Shown here piece by piece: positions 42,671 to 51,710 of a stretch of DNA of 64,000 nt; within the stretch, counting starts at the first letter, position 1, and each line of letters starts with the position of its first letter. Source of the DNA: Lewinellaceae bacterium (GTDB taxonomy: Bacteria > Bacteroidota > Bacteroidia > Chitinophagales > Saprospiraceae); contig JACJYD010000001.1 in assembly GCA_020636275.1 (NCBI GenBank), forward strand, positions 1,998,001 through 2,062,000, in the 5' to 3' direction. The notes beneath the pieces are model-generated. The model ran no database searches and had not been told where the DNA came from. It was given only the letters and a program-made list of their open reading frames with translations. Position numbers and translations under genes: made by a program.

Positions 42671-43402
42671 ATGACCAGTATTTTTTGGAAAGAGATCAAC
42701 ACCTTCTTCAGCTCGCTGATCGGCTACATCGTTGTCGGAGTGTTCCTGGTCGTGATGGGCGTGATGCTCTGGTTCTTGCCCGATTTCAGCCTGCTGGAAT
42801 ACAGTTACGCCACCTTGTCGCCTTTCTTCGACCTGGCGCCGGTCCTGTTTGTTTTTCTCATCCCCGCCATCACGATGCGGTCCTTTGCGGAGGAGCGGCA
42901 GGCCGGCACGATCGAGTTGCTGGCCACCCGTCCGCTGACGGACCTGCAGATCGTCCTGGGGAAGTATTTCGCCAGCCTGGTGTTGGTGCTCTTTGCCTTG
43001 TTGCCGACGGTTTTGTACTACATAACCGTATACCAGCTGGGCGTCCCGAAGGGCAACCTCGACTCGGGGGCGATTCTGGGCTCTTATTTCGGATTGTTCC
43101 TGCTGTCGGGCTCCTTTGCCGCCATCGGGATGTTCGCCTCCTCGCTGAGCACCAATCAGATCGTGGCCTTCCTCCTGGCCGTTCTCATGTGCGTGATCTT
43201 CCATTGGGGGTTCTTCTATTTTAGCAAACTGCCTCTGTTTGTGGGAAAACTGGATGACCTCATCCAACAGCTCGGCATCGATTACCACTACGCCTCCATC
43301 AGCCGGGGCGTGCTGGATACCCGTGATTTGCTCTATTTCTTCTCGGTGATCGCTTTCTTCCTGGCGCTTACCGTGGTTTCCCTGGAACGCAGAAAGTGGT
43401 AA
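42671..43402 (+). CDS. gldF: Gliding-associated ABC transporter permease GldF
   Basis: GldF is the membrane subunit paired with GldA and GldG. The ATG at 42671 gives a normal start (MTSIFWKEINTFFSSLIGYIV); upstream in-frame codons to 42632 lack support. The 243 residues contain six membrane helices of the ABC-2 permease type, with the conserved cytosolic loop MRSFAEERQAGTIELLATRPLTDLQIVLGKY in part near 77-107, a hallmark of this family. It is followed by gldG after 12 bp. Length matches known GldF. Substrate unknown. Confidence 0.92.
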   Translation: MTSIFWKEINTFFSSLIGYIVVGVFLVVMGVMLWFLPDFSLLEYSYATLSPFFDLAPVLFVFLIPAITMRSFAEERQAGTIELLATRPLTDLQIVLGKYFASLVLVLFALLPTVLYYITVYQLGVPKGNLDSGAILGSYFGLFLLSGSFAAIGMFASSLSTNQIVAFLLAVLMCVIFHWGFFYFSKLPLFVGKLDDLIQQLGIDYHYASISRGVLDTRDLLYFFSVIAFFLALTVVSLERRKW

Positions 43403-43414
43403 ACGAAGATCGCT

Positions 43415-45172
43415 ATGTCCAAAAACAGCAAACGGAATCAAAGCATAACACAACTGGTGCTCCTCACCGGTATCCTGATCTTCCTGAATGTACTGGGCAA
43501 TTTCTTCTTTACCCAGTTCGACCTCACCGAAGAAAACCGGTACACGCTGACAAAACCGACCATCGATCTGCTGCACAACCTCGACGGGCCGGTTTTCGTG
43601 CGGGTGTTGCTGGAAGGGGAGTTCCCGGCCGGCTTTAAGCGGCTGCAACGGTCCACCCGTGAAATGCTCGACGATTTTCGCGGCGAAGCCCAGCCCCGGA
43701 GGGATAGCACCGAGGGGATGTTGAGCTACTGGGCCCGCGTCTTTTCATCCAAATCGTTTATCCAGTACGAATTCAGCGATCCCAATGCGGGCACGCTGGA
43801 AGAGATCAACCAGCGGCGCGAGGAGTTTCGGAAGGAAGGCCTGGTCCCGACCCTTTTTCGCCTCAAGGATGTGGAGGGCACGGAAGAGAAATTTATCTAT
43901 CCCTACGCCATTTTCTCCTACAAAGGCCGGCAGGTGACCGTCAATTTGCTGGAAAACCAGCCGGGGTACTCCCAGGATGAAGTGCTGGGCAACTCCATCA
44001 ACATGCTGGAGTACAAATTTGCCAGCGCCATCCAAAAACTGCAACTCGAACAAAAGCAGGTCATCGCATTTGCCGCCGGACAAGGCGAACCGGGCGACCA
44101 ATATACCCGCGACCTGATCAACGAACTGCGCCCGTATTACGATTTCGGCCGCTTTTTCCTCGACAGCAGCTACATCATCCCGCCCCAGATCGACCTGCTG
44201 ATCGTAGCCAAACCAACGCAGCCCTTTACCGAACAGGATAAATTCAAGATCGATCAGTACGTGATGAACGGCGGGAAAGTCCTCTTTCTCCTCGATCGCC
44301 TCGAAGCGGAACTCGACAGCCTTCGGGAATCGAGCAATTTTGTGACCCGCGAATACCCGATCAACCTCGACGACCTGCTTTTCCATTACGGCGTCCGCAT
44401 CGAACCCAACCTGGTGCTCGACCTGCAGTGCTCCAAGATCCCACAGGTGGTGGGAAGCCAGGGGGGCAATCCGCAGATCGAGCTGTTCAATTGGTATTAC
44501 GATCCCGTCGTCACTCCTCAGATCGACCACCCCATCCTGAAGGGACTGGAGAACGTCAACCTGTTCTTTCCCAATTCGATCGATACGGTCCGGACCAAGA
44601 CGCCGATCAAAAAGACGGTTTTGCTGGCTTCATCCAATTACAGCCGGGAGCAGTTCCACCCGACGCGGCTCAATTTCGAGATCCTGCGCTACGATCCCGA
44701 CCCCACGAAGTTCACCAAGCAACATATTCCCATGGCCGTTCTCCTGGAAGGGGAGTTCCCCTCGCTCTATGCCAACCGGGTGACCGAGGAGATGAAGGAT
44801 GGACTGGAACAACTCGGCGCCAGCTTCAAGGAGCAAAGCCCACCCAACCGGATGGTGGTGGTGTCGGACGGCGATGTCATCCTCAATCCCGTGACCCGCG
44901 ACGGGGGGACCATGCCCCTTGGCTTCAATGTGTTCGAGCGCCGGATGTACGGCAATAAGGATTTCATTATCAATACGATCGAATACCTGCTTCAGGGAAA
45001 TGGCCTGATCGAAGCCCGGGGCAAGGAGATCGAATTGCGTCCGATCGATACCGTAAGGGCCTCCGATTATCAGCGGCGATGGCAGGTTCTCAATATCGGA
45101 GTTCCCCTGCTGACGGTGTTCCTGTTCGGCGTGGTTTATTTCTTCCTGCGCCGGAGAAGGTATACTCATTAA
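43415..45172 (+). CDS. gldG: Gliding-associated ABC transporter substrate-binding-like subunit GldG
   Basis: GldG is a periplasmic domain protein anchored at both ends. The 585-residue product has an N-terminal membrane helix (about 12-32), a large extracytoplasmic ABC_transp_aux region with QFDLTEENRYTLTKPTIDLL, VIAFAAGQGEPGDQY and NGGKVLFLLDRLEAELDSL, and a final membrane helix (about 555-575) with basic residues RRRRY at the C-terminus. Homologues in Flavobacterium and other phyla always sit next to a GldF-type permease, as here (12 bp downstream). The next gene is a DUF4340 protein 16 bp further. Role in export of gliding parts is known only genetically. Confidence 0.92.
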   Translation: MSKNSKRNQSITQLVLLTGILIFLNVLGNFFFTQFDLTEENRYTLTKPTIDLLHNLDGPVFVRVLLEGEFPAGFKRLQRSTREMLDDFRGEAQPRRDSTEGMLSYWARVFSSKSFIQYEFSDPNAGTLEEINQRREEFRKEGLVPTLFRLKDVEGTEEKFIYPYAIFSYKGRQVTVNLLENQPGYSQDEVLGNSINMLEYKFASAIQKLQLEQKQVIAFAAGQGEPGDQYTRDLINELRPYYDFGRFFLDSSYIIPPQIDLLIVAKPTQPFTEQDKFKIDQYVMNGGKVLFLLDRLEAELDSLRESSNFVTREYPINLDDLLFHYGVRIEPNLVLDLQCSKIPQVVGSQGGNPQIELFNWYYDPVVTPQIDHPILKGLENVNLFFPNSIDTVRTKTPIKKTVLLASSNYSREQFHPTRLNFEILRYDPDPTKFTKQHIPMAVLLEGEFPSLYANRVTEEMKDGLEQLGASFKEQSPPNRMVVVSDGDVILNPVTRDGGTMPLGFNVFERRMYGNKDFIINTIEYLLQGNGLIEARGKEIELRPIDTVRASDYQRRWQVLNIGVPLLTVFLFGVVYFFLRRRRYTH

Positions 45173-45188
45173 TGGAAATGCAAAAGCT

Positions 45189-46187
45189 ATGAAACGAACC
45201 AATCAGATCCTGCTCATCGTCCTGGCCGTTCTGGCCGTCCTCACCGCCGTTTTTTTTCTGGTGAGGAATGGCAATTCGACGGTAGAAGGCTGGGACCGCG
45301 ATTTCAAGGTAGAAGACGTGAGCTCCATCCAGAAGATCTTCATCGCCGATCGCCAGGGCCATCAGACTACTCTGGAACGATCGGGGGAAGCGTGGGTCTA
45401 TAACGGGCAGTTTCCTGCCAACCCCGTCGTGATGAAGGGCCTGCTGGAAGCGATCTCCACAGTGGAACTGCAGTACATTCCCCCGGCCAGCGCCACTCCC
45501 ACCATGGTCGAAGACCTCGCCTCCAACGGGATCAAAGTGGAGATCTACGGCCGGAAGGACAAACTGCTGAAGACCTACTACGTGGGGGGAAGCACACCGG
45601 ATGAACGGGGCACTTTTATGATCATGGAAGGTTCCAACCAACCTTACGTCGCGCAAATTCCCACCATGGTCGGCAATCTGCGCATGCGCTATGCCGCGAT
45701 AGGCGACCAGTGGCGCGACAAAACCCTCTTCCGGATGCCCCCCGCCGACATCGATTTTGTGAGCGTGGAATATCCGAAGATGAAAAACAGGTCCTTCGTG
45801 CTGAACCGGGAAGGAGAGACCTTTTCCATCCGGCCTTTTTACGAGGTGACCCCGCCGATCGCCAGGCCGTATAAACAGGGGAGCGCCGAAAATTACCTGG
45901 AGGGATTCAGGGGCATCGTCGCCGAGGCCTATGAAAACGATAACCCCTTGCGCGATACCATCACCCAGCGGCTTCCGTTCAGCATCATCACGGTGCGGAC
46001 CAAAAGCGGGGAAGAGGAGGTCGTGCGCCTGCACCCGGCCATTTCCCGAAACGCCTATATGGAGGAGGGACCTCCCGCTTTTGAGCACTACCTCGCCGAA
46101 GTATCGCCCAATAATGATTTCATGCTGGTCCAGGACCGCGTCGTCACCCGCATTTTGTGGGGATATGACTTTTTTTTCGTCAAATAA
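45189..46187 (+). CDS. DUF4340 domain protein, fourth partner of the Gld ABC module
   Basis: The 332-residue protein has one N-terminal membrane helix (about 7-23, ILLIVLAVLAVLTAVFFL) and an extracytoplasmic beta-rich domain containing repeated cystatin-like units (AWVYNGQFPANPVVMKGLLEAISTVEL, TYYVGGSTPDERGTFMIM, NEN-less). DUF4340 proteins are found directly behind GldG/ABC_transp_aux genes in several phyla as I recall, so the gene order gldA-x-gldF-gldG-DUF4340 is informative. The function of the domain is unknown. The gap to gldG is 16 bp and to the next gene 6 bp, so all are likely cotranscribed. Length matches this class. Confidence 0.85.
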   Translation: MKRTNQILLIVLAVLAVLTAVFFLVRNGNSTVEGWDRDFKVEDVSSIQKIFIADRQGHQTTLERSGEAWVYNGQFPANPVVMKGLLEAISTVELQYIPPASATPTMVEDLASNGIKVEIYGRKDKLLKTYYVGGSTPDERGTFMIMEGSNQPYVAQIPTMVGNLRMRYAAIGDQWRDKTLFRMPPADIDFVSVEYPKMKNRSFVLNREGETFSIRPFYEVTPPIARPYKQGSAENYLEGFRGIVAEAYENDNPLRDTITQRLPFSIITVRTKSGEEEVVRLHPAISRNAYMEEGPPAFEHYLAEVSPNNDFMLVQDRVVTRILWGYDFFFVK

Positions 46188-46193
46188 AAAAAT

Positions 46194-47378
46194 ATGAAAC
46201 GGCCATTCGTGATCCTGACACTTGGCCTCCTGTTCCTCCCGCTTTTCACCCTCTTTACCCATCCTGTTGAAAAACCCCTCTGGGGCTTTTTCGGCCATCG
46301 TCGCATTAACCGGTTGGCGGTTTTTACCCTTCCGCCGGAAATGGCGGGGTTTTACAAACAACACATCGAATACATCACCGAGCATGCCGTCGATCCCGAC
46401 AAGCGGCGCTATGCCACCCGGCATGAAGCCGTGCGCCACTACATCGACATCGACCATTGGGGGCGCTATCCTTTTCCGGATCTGCCCCGCGATTGGACCG
46501 ATGTCCTGATCAAATATACCCGGGTGCTGGTGGTGACGGAGCAGGGAGATACCGTTCCCCTGTTTTCCAACGGGCCTCCGGAAGGCGATCCTGCGTATCG
46601 CCGGTTTTTCCGGGAAGTGTTCCTGCCTCAGTATTACGAGGAGGAGTGGACCTGTTCCTGTGCCGACCTGGATTCATTGGCCGGCATTCGGGCGCCTGCC
46701 TGCCGGGAGGTCATTGCCATCGACGAGTTCTCCCCGCATGGCATTCTTCCCTACAACCTGCTCGCCATGCAGCGCCGCCTGACCAAAGCCTTTGAAGAAG
46801 GCAATGCGCAGCTTATCCTGCGATTGTCGACCGAAATGGGGCATTACATCGCCGACGCTCATGTGCCCTTGCACACCACGGAAAACTACAACGGCCAACT
46901 CACGGGACAGGACGGCATTCACGCCTTTTGGGAAAGTCGCCTGCCCGAGTTGTTTGCCGACGATCAATACGATTACTTCGTCGGCCCGGCAATTTATATC
47001 CAGGATCCGGCATCCTATTTCTGGGACGTGGTGTTGGCCAGCCATTCAATGCTGGACAGCGTGCTGGCGATCGAAAAGGGACTCCGCCAGACCTATCCCT
47101 CCGACCGGCAGTATTGCTATGAAGAGCGGCAGGGGGCGTCGGTGCGAACCCAATGCCCCGACTATGCCCGCACCTACCACGAACGTCTCGACGGACAGGT
47201 GGAGGCCCGGATGCGCGCTTCGATCCGGGCCGTGGGCAGCGCCTGGTATACCGCCTGGGTCGACGCCGGGTCGCCCCCGTTGAAAAAAATGACAGAACCC
47301 AAAAACCCCGAACCGGATTCCAGCTCGGCGGCCTTGCTCGCTCCGGGTGGTAAAATGAAGGTGCGGCCGCATGAATAA
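46194..47378 (+). CDS. Zinc-dependent phospholipase C / S1-P1 nuclease-like protein
   Basis: The 394-residue exported protein has a signal peptide ending near residue 25 and begins the mature part with PLWGFFGHRRINRLAVFTLP, where the Trp and His serve as the first zinc ligands in this fold. Further ligands are in IDIDHWG (about 82-88), STEMGHYIADAHVPLHTTENYNGQ (near 214-237) and GIHAFWESRLPE. These match the all-helical zinc phospholipase C/S1-P1 nuclease family. The C-terminal 40 residues (Pro/Ser-rich) look disordered. Substrate, lipid or nucleic acid, cannot be told. It starts 6 bp after DUF4340, so it is the last gene of the gld operon. Confidence 0.85.
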   Translation: MKRPFVILTLGLLFLPLFTLFTHPVEKPLWGFFGHRRINRLAVFTLPPEMAGFYKQHIEYITEHAVDPDKRRYATRHEAVRHYIDIDHWGRYPFPDLPRDWTDVLIKYTRVLVVTEQGDTVPLFSNGPPEGDPAYRRFFREVFLPQYYEEEWTCSCADLDSLAGIRAPACREVIAIDEFSPHGILPYNLLAMQRRLTKAFEEGNAQLILRLSTEMGHYIADAHVPLHTTENYNGQLTGQDGIHAFWESRLPELFADDQYDYFVGPAIYIQDPASYFWDVVLASHSMLDSVLAIEKGLRQTYPSDRQYCYEERQGASVRTQCPDYARTYHERLDGQVEARMRASIRAVGSAWYTAWVDAGSPPLKKMTEPKNPEPDSSSAALLAPGGKMKVRPHE

Positions 47379-47418
47379 AGCGATCCGGATAATCTTATAA
47401 AATCCTGAGAATCCTGTC

Positions 47419-47426
47419 TATTTTTG
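47419..47426 (+). promoter_or_regulatory. -7 box TATTTTTG for the DUF368 gene
   Basis: Exact consensus match ending only 5 bp before the ATG at 47432. If used, the transcript would be leaderless or nearly so. Confidence 0.5.
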
Positions 47427-47431
47427 CACCC

Positions 47432-48376
47432 ATGAAGAAGAGAAAGAGTTTTTTAGGGATTGGACTGCGGGGATTGGCGATGGGCATTGCCGAGGTCATT
47501 CCAGGTGTTTCAGGAGGAACGATCGCCTTGATCACCGGGATCTACGAGCGTTTATTGCAATCGATCAAGGCCTTCGGCCCCATCGCCTACAAGGCCTTTC
47601 GCAGCAACGGCTTCCGGGGATTGTGGTTCGCAGTGAACGGCCCTTTTTTGTTGTCCCTGATGATCGGCATGGCATGCGGACTGGTGGCCGGGGTGTTTGG
47701 GATATCCCATATTCTCGAAAACTATCCGCCCATCCTGTGGGCTTTTTTCTTCGGTTTGATCATCTCATCCTCCATATACCTGGGGCGCACTGTGAAGTGG
47801 AACGGACAGGCCGTGATCGCCCTTTTGGCAGGCGTGGGGATCGCTTTCTGGATTACCGTCGTTTCGCCTTCGCAGGGGAGCGAGTCTCTCCTCGTCGTTT
47901 TCGGGGCGGGCATCCTGGCCATTTCCGCTATGTTGCTGCCGGGTATTTCCGGAAGCTTCGTTCTGCTTTTATTGGGAATGTATACCCTGGTCATCTCCTC
48001 CTTCAAGGGGGTGTTGGAAACCGGGGAATGGGCTTACCTCAAGGTCATCATCGTTTTTGCGATGGGTTGTTTGGTCGGACTGGCGGGTTTTTCCCGGCTG
48101 CTCACCTGGCTCCTGCGCCGGTATGTCAATCCAACCATGGCGATTCTGACGGGTTTTCTGGTGGGCTCGCTCAATAAGATCTGGCCCTGGCGCAATGTGA
48201 TCGAATTCCGGCAGAACAGCAAAGGCCTGATGGTGCCCTTCCGGGAGACCAATGTGCTGCCGGGGCAGTACGAAGGCGATCCGCTGGTCGTCCTCGCCGT
48301 GATCCTGATCGTGGTGGGATTTTTCACTGTTTTCGCCATCGAACGCTGGGGCAGGGGCATCGACAAAGAATCCTGA
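47432..48376 (+). CDS. DUF368 family polyprenyl-phosphate translocase (PopT type)
   Basis: DUF368 proteins have recently been identified as translocases recycling undecaprenyl phosphate across the inner membrane for cell-wall synthesis. The 314-residue protein has about eight or nine helices and the family's signature start GLAMGIAEVIPGVSGGTIALITGIYERLL (shown in part; residues about 15-43) and a second inverted-repeat motif AISAMLLPGISGSFVLLLLG near 168-187. Both PG-x-SG(G/S) motifs are intact. Length is typical. It is preceded by its own -7 box 5 bp before the start. aroE follows 4 bp after the stop, an unrelated but probably cotranscribed gene. Confidence 0.9.
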   Translation: MKKRKSFLGIGLRGLAMGIAEVIPGVSGGTIALITGIYERLLQSIKAFGPIAYKAFRSNGFRGLWFAVNGPFLLSLMIGMACGLVAGVFGISHILENYPPILWAFFFGLIISSSIYLGRTVKWNGQAVIALLAGVGIAFWITVVSPSQGSESLLVVFGAGILAISAMLLPGISGSFVLLLLGMYTLVISSFKGVLETGEWAYLKVIIVFAMGCLVGLAGFSRLLTWLLRRYVNPTMAILTGFLVGSLNKIWPWRNVIEFRQNSKGLMVPFRETNVLPGQYEGDPLVVLAVILIVVGFFTVFAIERWGRGIDKES

Positions 48377-48380
48377 TGAT

Positions 48381-49130
48381 ATGCGACGATTCGGTTTGAT
48401 CGGCTTTCCGATTGCACATTCCTTTTCCCAGCGTCATTTTACCGAAAAATTCGAACGGGAAGGAAGGAGCGATTGCCGCTATGACCTGTACCCGCTGCCC
48501 TCCATCCAGGATTTTCTACCCCTGTTGGAACAACATCCCGACCTGGAGGGATTGAACGTGACCATCCCCTATAAAGTGCAGGTGTTGGACTACCTGTCGG
48601 AATGCCATCCCGCTGCCGCTGCCATTGGCGCGGTGAATACCATTGCAGTCCGGGAGGGAAAGTTGCTGGGATTTAATACGGATGCACCGGGGTTTGAACG
48701 ATCCCTGGAGGGGTTCCTGCCCGCCGGCTTTTCTTCCCGGGCCCTTATCCTGGGAACCGGAGGCGCTTCCCGGGCCGTGCGGTTCGTGCTCGAGACCATG
48801 GGTATTGCCTGCACGCTTGTATCCAGGACGCCCTCACCGGGGGTGCTGACTTACAACGATCTGGATGCCAGTGTGATAGATGGCCATTTGCTGATCGTTC
48901 AGACCACGTCCCTGGGGATGAGCCCAAAGGTAGATACAACTCCTGACCTTCCTTTTTCTTTTCTTTCCGGGAATCATTATCTTTACGATTTGGTGTACAA
49001 CCCGGGTGAAACCCTCTTTTTAACACAGGGGAGGAGACGAGGCTGCAAGGTGAAAAATGGGCTGGAAATGTTGTACCTTCAAGCGGAAAAAGCCTGGGAA
49101 ATTTGGAATACACCATCGTATATCTGGTGA
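48381..49130 (+). CDS. aroE: Shikimate dehydrogenase AroE
   Basis: AroE reduces 3-dehydroshikimate to shikimate with NADPH in the aromatic amino acid pathway. The 249-residue protein has GFPIAHSFSQ for substrate binding at 8-17, NVTIPYK with catalytic Lys65, NTD with Asp101, the NADP loop GTGGASRAV near 131-139, and the C-terminal NGLEMLYLQAEKAWEIW. All catalytic residues are intact. It lies 4 bp after the DUF368 gene; no other shikimate genes are near. The proline dehydrogenase gene begins about 60 bp downstream. Confidence 0.96.
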   Translation: MRRFGLIGFPIAHSFSQRHFTEKFEREGRSDCRYDLYPLPSIQDFLPLLEQHPDLEGLNVTIPYKVQVLDYLSECHPAAAAIGAVNTIAVREGKLLGFNTDAPGFERSLEGFLPAGFSSRALILGTGGASRAVRFVLETMGIACTLVSRTPSPGVLTYNDLDASVIDGHLLIVQTTSLGMSPKVDTTPDLPFSFLSGNHYLYDLVYNPGETLFLTQGRRRGCKVKNGLEMLYLQAEKAWEIWNTPSYIW

Positions 49131-49191
49131 GCAATGCCCAAACGTCCCCCTCTTTGCTATTTGTGGTTTCATCAAAAACAAACGACTGTTT

Positions 49192-50460
49192 ATGAAAAAG
49201 GAAGGCAAACCCGTGGACACACCGATGGACAAGTTGGACCAAGCCATAAAAGAGGCGGTCAGGAACAATGGAACGCCCTCTGCTCTGGAGGGGTTGAATT
49301 TTTCCAATACAGAGATCGCCTTTGTAGATAAGACCGATGCAGAGCTGAAAAAAGCCTATTGGCTCTTCAAGATGATGAACAAGCCCTGGTTGGTCAACAT
49401 GGGCACCAGGATGGGCATCCCTGCGGTTCGCATGGGCCTTCCTTTTGTCGACTCCATGGTGCGCAAAACCATTTTCTACCAATTTTGCGGCGGGCGTACC
49501 CTCCTCGAATCCCAACGGACCATCGAGCGGCTGGCCAAGCACAAGGTATCTACCGTGCTCGACTTTGGGGCCGAGGGAAAAGAAACGGAGGAGGACCTCA
49601 ACCGCACCATGAACGAAACCCTTCGGGCCATCGATTTTGCCAGTTCGATCTCGGAACACGCCGTTGTGAGTTCCAAATTTACGGGAATGGCGCGCTTTGG
49701 ATTACTGGAGAAGATCCAGTCGGGAGCGCCTCTTACGGAAGCCGAGCAACAAGAATATGAAAATGTGCTGAAGCGCGTGGATTCCGTTTCGCACGCGGCC
49801 TGCAATAAAGGCGTGATGCTGTTTGTCGATGCCGAGGAAAGCTGGATCCAGGATCCGATCGATGATCTGGTCAATAAGATGATGGCCCGTTACAACAAGG
49901 AGCGTCCCGTCGTTTTTAACACCTACCAACTCTACCGGCACGACCGCCTGCAATACCTGAAAGATTCTTTCAAAATGGCGAAGGAAGAAGGCTTTTTCCT
50001 GGGTGCCAAACTGGTGAGAGGGGCGTATATGGAAAAAGAGCGCAGACGTGCCCAGGAACGGGGTTATCCATCGCCGATCTATCCGAATAAAGCAGCTACC
50101 GACGAGGCTTACAATGCGGCGATCCGCTTCTGCCTCGACAACTTTGAGCAGATCGCGGTGAGCAACTCGACGCACAATGCCGAGAGCAACCTGCTCATGG
50201 CGCGGATCATCGTGGAAAAAGGCCTGAAACGGAATCACCCCCATCTCAACTTCGCCCAGCTCTACGGCATGAGCGACAACATCACCTTCAACCTGGCCGA
50301 TGCGGGCTTTTATGTCTCCAAGTACGTTCCCTACGGGGAAGTGCGTGACGTCATTCCCTACCTGATGCGCCGGGCCAAGGAGAATACCTCCGTGACGGGT
50401 GATATGAGCAGGGAACTCTCGTTGATCTACAAGGAGATGGAGCGGCGCGGACTGGCCTGA
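49192..50460 (+). CDS. Proline dehydrogenase
   Basis: This FAD enzyme oxidises proline to pyrroline-5-carboxylate, feeding electrons into the respiratory chain. The ATG at 49192 starts a 422-residue protein; the frame extends further upstream into aroE but those codons are not needed. Motifs include VSTVLDFGAEGKETEE for the first barrel strand, FTGMARFGLLEKI near 158-170, KLVRGAYMEKER near 272-283 with the FAD/substrate Arg, and HNAESNLLMARI and YVPYGEVRDVIPYLMRRAKENTS in part near the C-terminus. It is the monofunctional type; the P5C dehydrogenase is not next to it. rlmI follows 5 bp after the stop. Confidence 0.93.
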   Translation: MKKEGKPVDTPMDKLDQAIKEAVRNNGTPSALEGLNFSNTEIAFVDKTDAELKKAYWLFKMMNKPWLVNMGTRMGIPAVRMGLPFVDSMVRKTIFYQFCGGRTLLESQRTIERLAKHKVSTVLDFGAEGKETEEDLNRTMNETLRAIDFASSISEHAVVSSKFTGMARFGLLEKIQSGAPLTEAEQQEYENVLKRVDSVSHAACNKGVMLFVDAEESWIQDPIDDLVNKMMARYNKERPVVFNTYQLYRHDRLQYLKDSFKMAKEEGFFLGAKLVRGAYMEKERRRAQERGYPSPIYPNKAATDEAYNAAIRFCLDNFEQIAVSNSTHNAESNLLMARIIVEKGLKRNHPHLNFAQLYGMSDNITFNLADAGFYVSKYVPYGEVRDVIPYLMRRAKENTSVTGDMSRELSLIYKEMERRGLA

Positions 50461-50465
50461 AACAC

Positions 50466-51647
50466 ATGAAGAAGATCTTTCTTAAACCTAAAAAGGAGGA
50501 ACCCTTGCGCCGGTTCCATCCCTGGATCTTTTCCGGCGCTATTGCGCGCTGGGATGCCGAACCCGAAGACGGGGAAGCAGTGGAGGTCCGAAGCTCCCGG
50601 GATGAATTTTTGGCCGTCGGGCATTACCAAAACGGGAGTATTAGCGTCCGCGTTTGCTCTTTCGAACCGGTGGCCGCCCTGGATGTCGCATTCTGGCATT
50701 CCAAACTGAAATCGGCGTTTCGCTACCGGAAAAGTCTGGGCCTTACCCACAACCCAAATACGAACTGCTATCGCCTGGTTCACGGCGAGGGCGACGGCCT
50801 TCCGGGCCTGATCATCGATATGTATGACACCTCGGCAGTTATGCAGTGCCATTCCATCGGCATGCATAAAAATCGCCACCTCATCGCGGAAGCCTTGTCG
50901 GGCGTGTTGGGAAAACAACTGGAGGCTTTGTACGATAAGAGCCGGGAAACCTTGCCCTCGCAGTACGCAGCGGGAGTGCAGAACGGACACCTGTTGGGAG
51001 GCGGAAACGGGGCGGTGGTCAAAGAGAACGGACATTCATTTTGGGTGGATTGGTCGGAAGGCCAAAAGACGGGCTTTTTTCTCGATCAGCGGGACAACCG
51101 GGAACTCCTCGGGCGCTACGTCCATGGGAAGTCGGTCCTCAATGCCTTTGCCTATTCCGGCGGTTTTTCGGTCTATGCCCTGGCCGCCGGCGCTCGCCAG
51201 GTCTGGTCGGTAGATGCCTCGGAAAAAGCGGTAGCCTGGACCCACCGGAACGTCGAACTCAACCGCCTGGGGGCTGAGCGCCACGAAGGGATCGCGGCAG
51301 ATGTAATTCATTTCTTCCGCGACACCGATCAGCAATACGATGTGTTGGTCGTGGATCCGCCTGCGTTCGCAAAGACCATATCCAAACGCCATAACGCCGT
51401 ACAGGCCTATAAACGCCTCAACCTGGCCGCTATGAAATGCCTTCGGCCGGGCGGCATCCTGTTTACCTTCTCCTGTTCCCAGGTCGTGGATAAAGTGTTG
51501 TTTTACAATACGATTGTGGCAGCGGCTATCGAATCGGGACGGAAAGTCCGGGTGATGCACTACCTCGAACAACCTCCTGACCACCCCGTGCAGCTCTTCC
51601 ACCCGGAGAGCAGCTACCTGAAGGGACTGGCTTTGTATGTGGAATAG
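50466..51647 (+). CDS. rlmI: 23S rRNA (cytosine-1962-C5)-methyltransferase RlmI
   Basis: RlmI methylates C1962 of 23S rRNA with SAM. The 393-residue protein has the N-terminal PUA domain (about 1-80; RRFHPWIFSGAIAR), the middle EEhEE-type domain, and a Rossmann methyltransferase domain with VLNAFAYSGGFSVYALAAGA near 224-243, VVDPPAFAK near 294-302 and the catalytic Cys337 in TFSCSQ. It matches the family in length and order. It starts 5 bp after the proline dehydrogenase stop, so they are likely cotranscribed, and ends just before a 48-bp palindromic terminator shared with the converging PorP gene. Confidence 0.95.
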   Translation: MKKIFLKPKKEEPLRRFHPWIFSGAIARWDAEPEDGEAVEVRSSRDEFLAVGHYQNGSISVRVCSFEPVAALDVAFWHSKLKSAFRYRKSLGLTHNPNTNCYRLVHGEGDGLPGLIIDMYDTSAVMQCHSIGMHKNRHLIAEALSGVLGKQLEALYDKSRETLPSQYAAGVQNGHLLGGGNGAVVKENGHSFWVDWSEGQKTGFFLDQRDNRELLGRYVHGKSVLNAFAYSGGFSVYALAAGARQVWSVDASEKAVAWTHRNVELNRLGAERHEGIAADVIHFFRDTDQQYDVLVVDPPAFAKTISKRHNAVQAYKRLNLAAMKCLRPGGILFTFSCSQVVDKVLFYNTIVAAAIESGRKVRVMHYLEQPPDHPVQLFHPESSYLKGLALYVE

Positions 51648-51650
51648 AAA

Positions 51651-51698
51651 AAATAAAAATGAGGTTTACGGTTGCAACCGCAAACCTCATTTTTATTT
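51651..51698. terminator. 48-bp near-perfect palindrome, bidirectional terminator
   Basis: Outer arms 51651-51667 and 51682-51698 match exactly, a single mismatch follows (51668/51681), and the centre CGGTTG/CAACCG is itself palindromic with no spacer. A-rich left and T-rich right flanks let it stop rlmI and, on the minus strand, the PorP gene. Confidence 0.85.
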
Positions 51699-51710
51699 AT
51701 TTTTTTTCAA

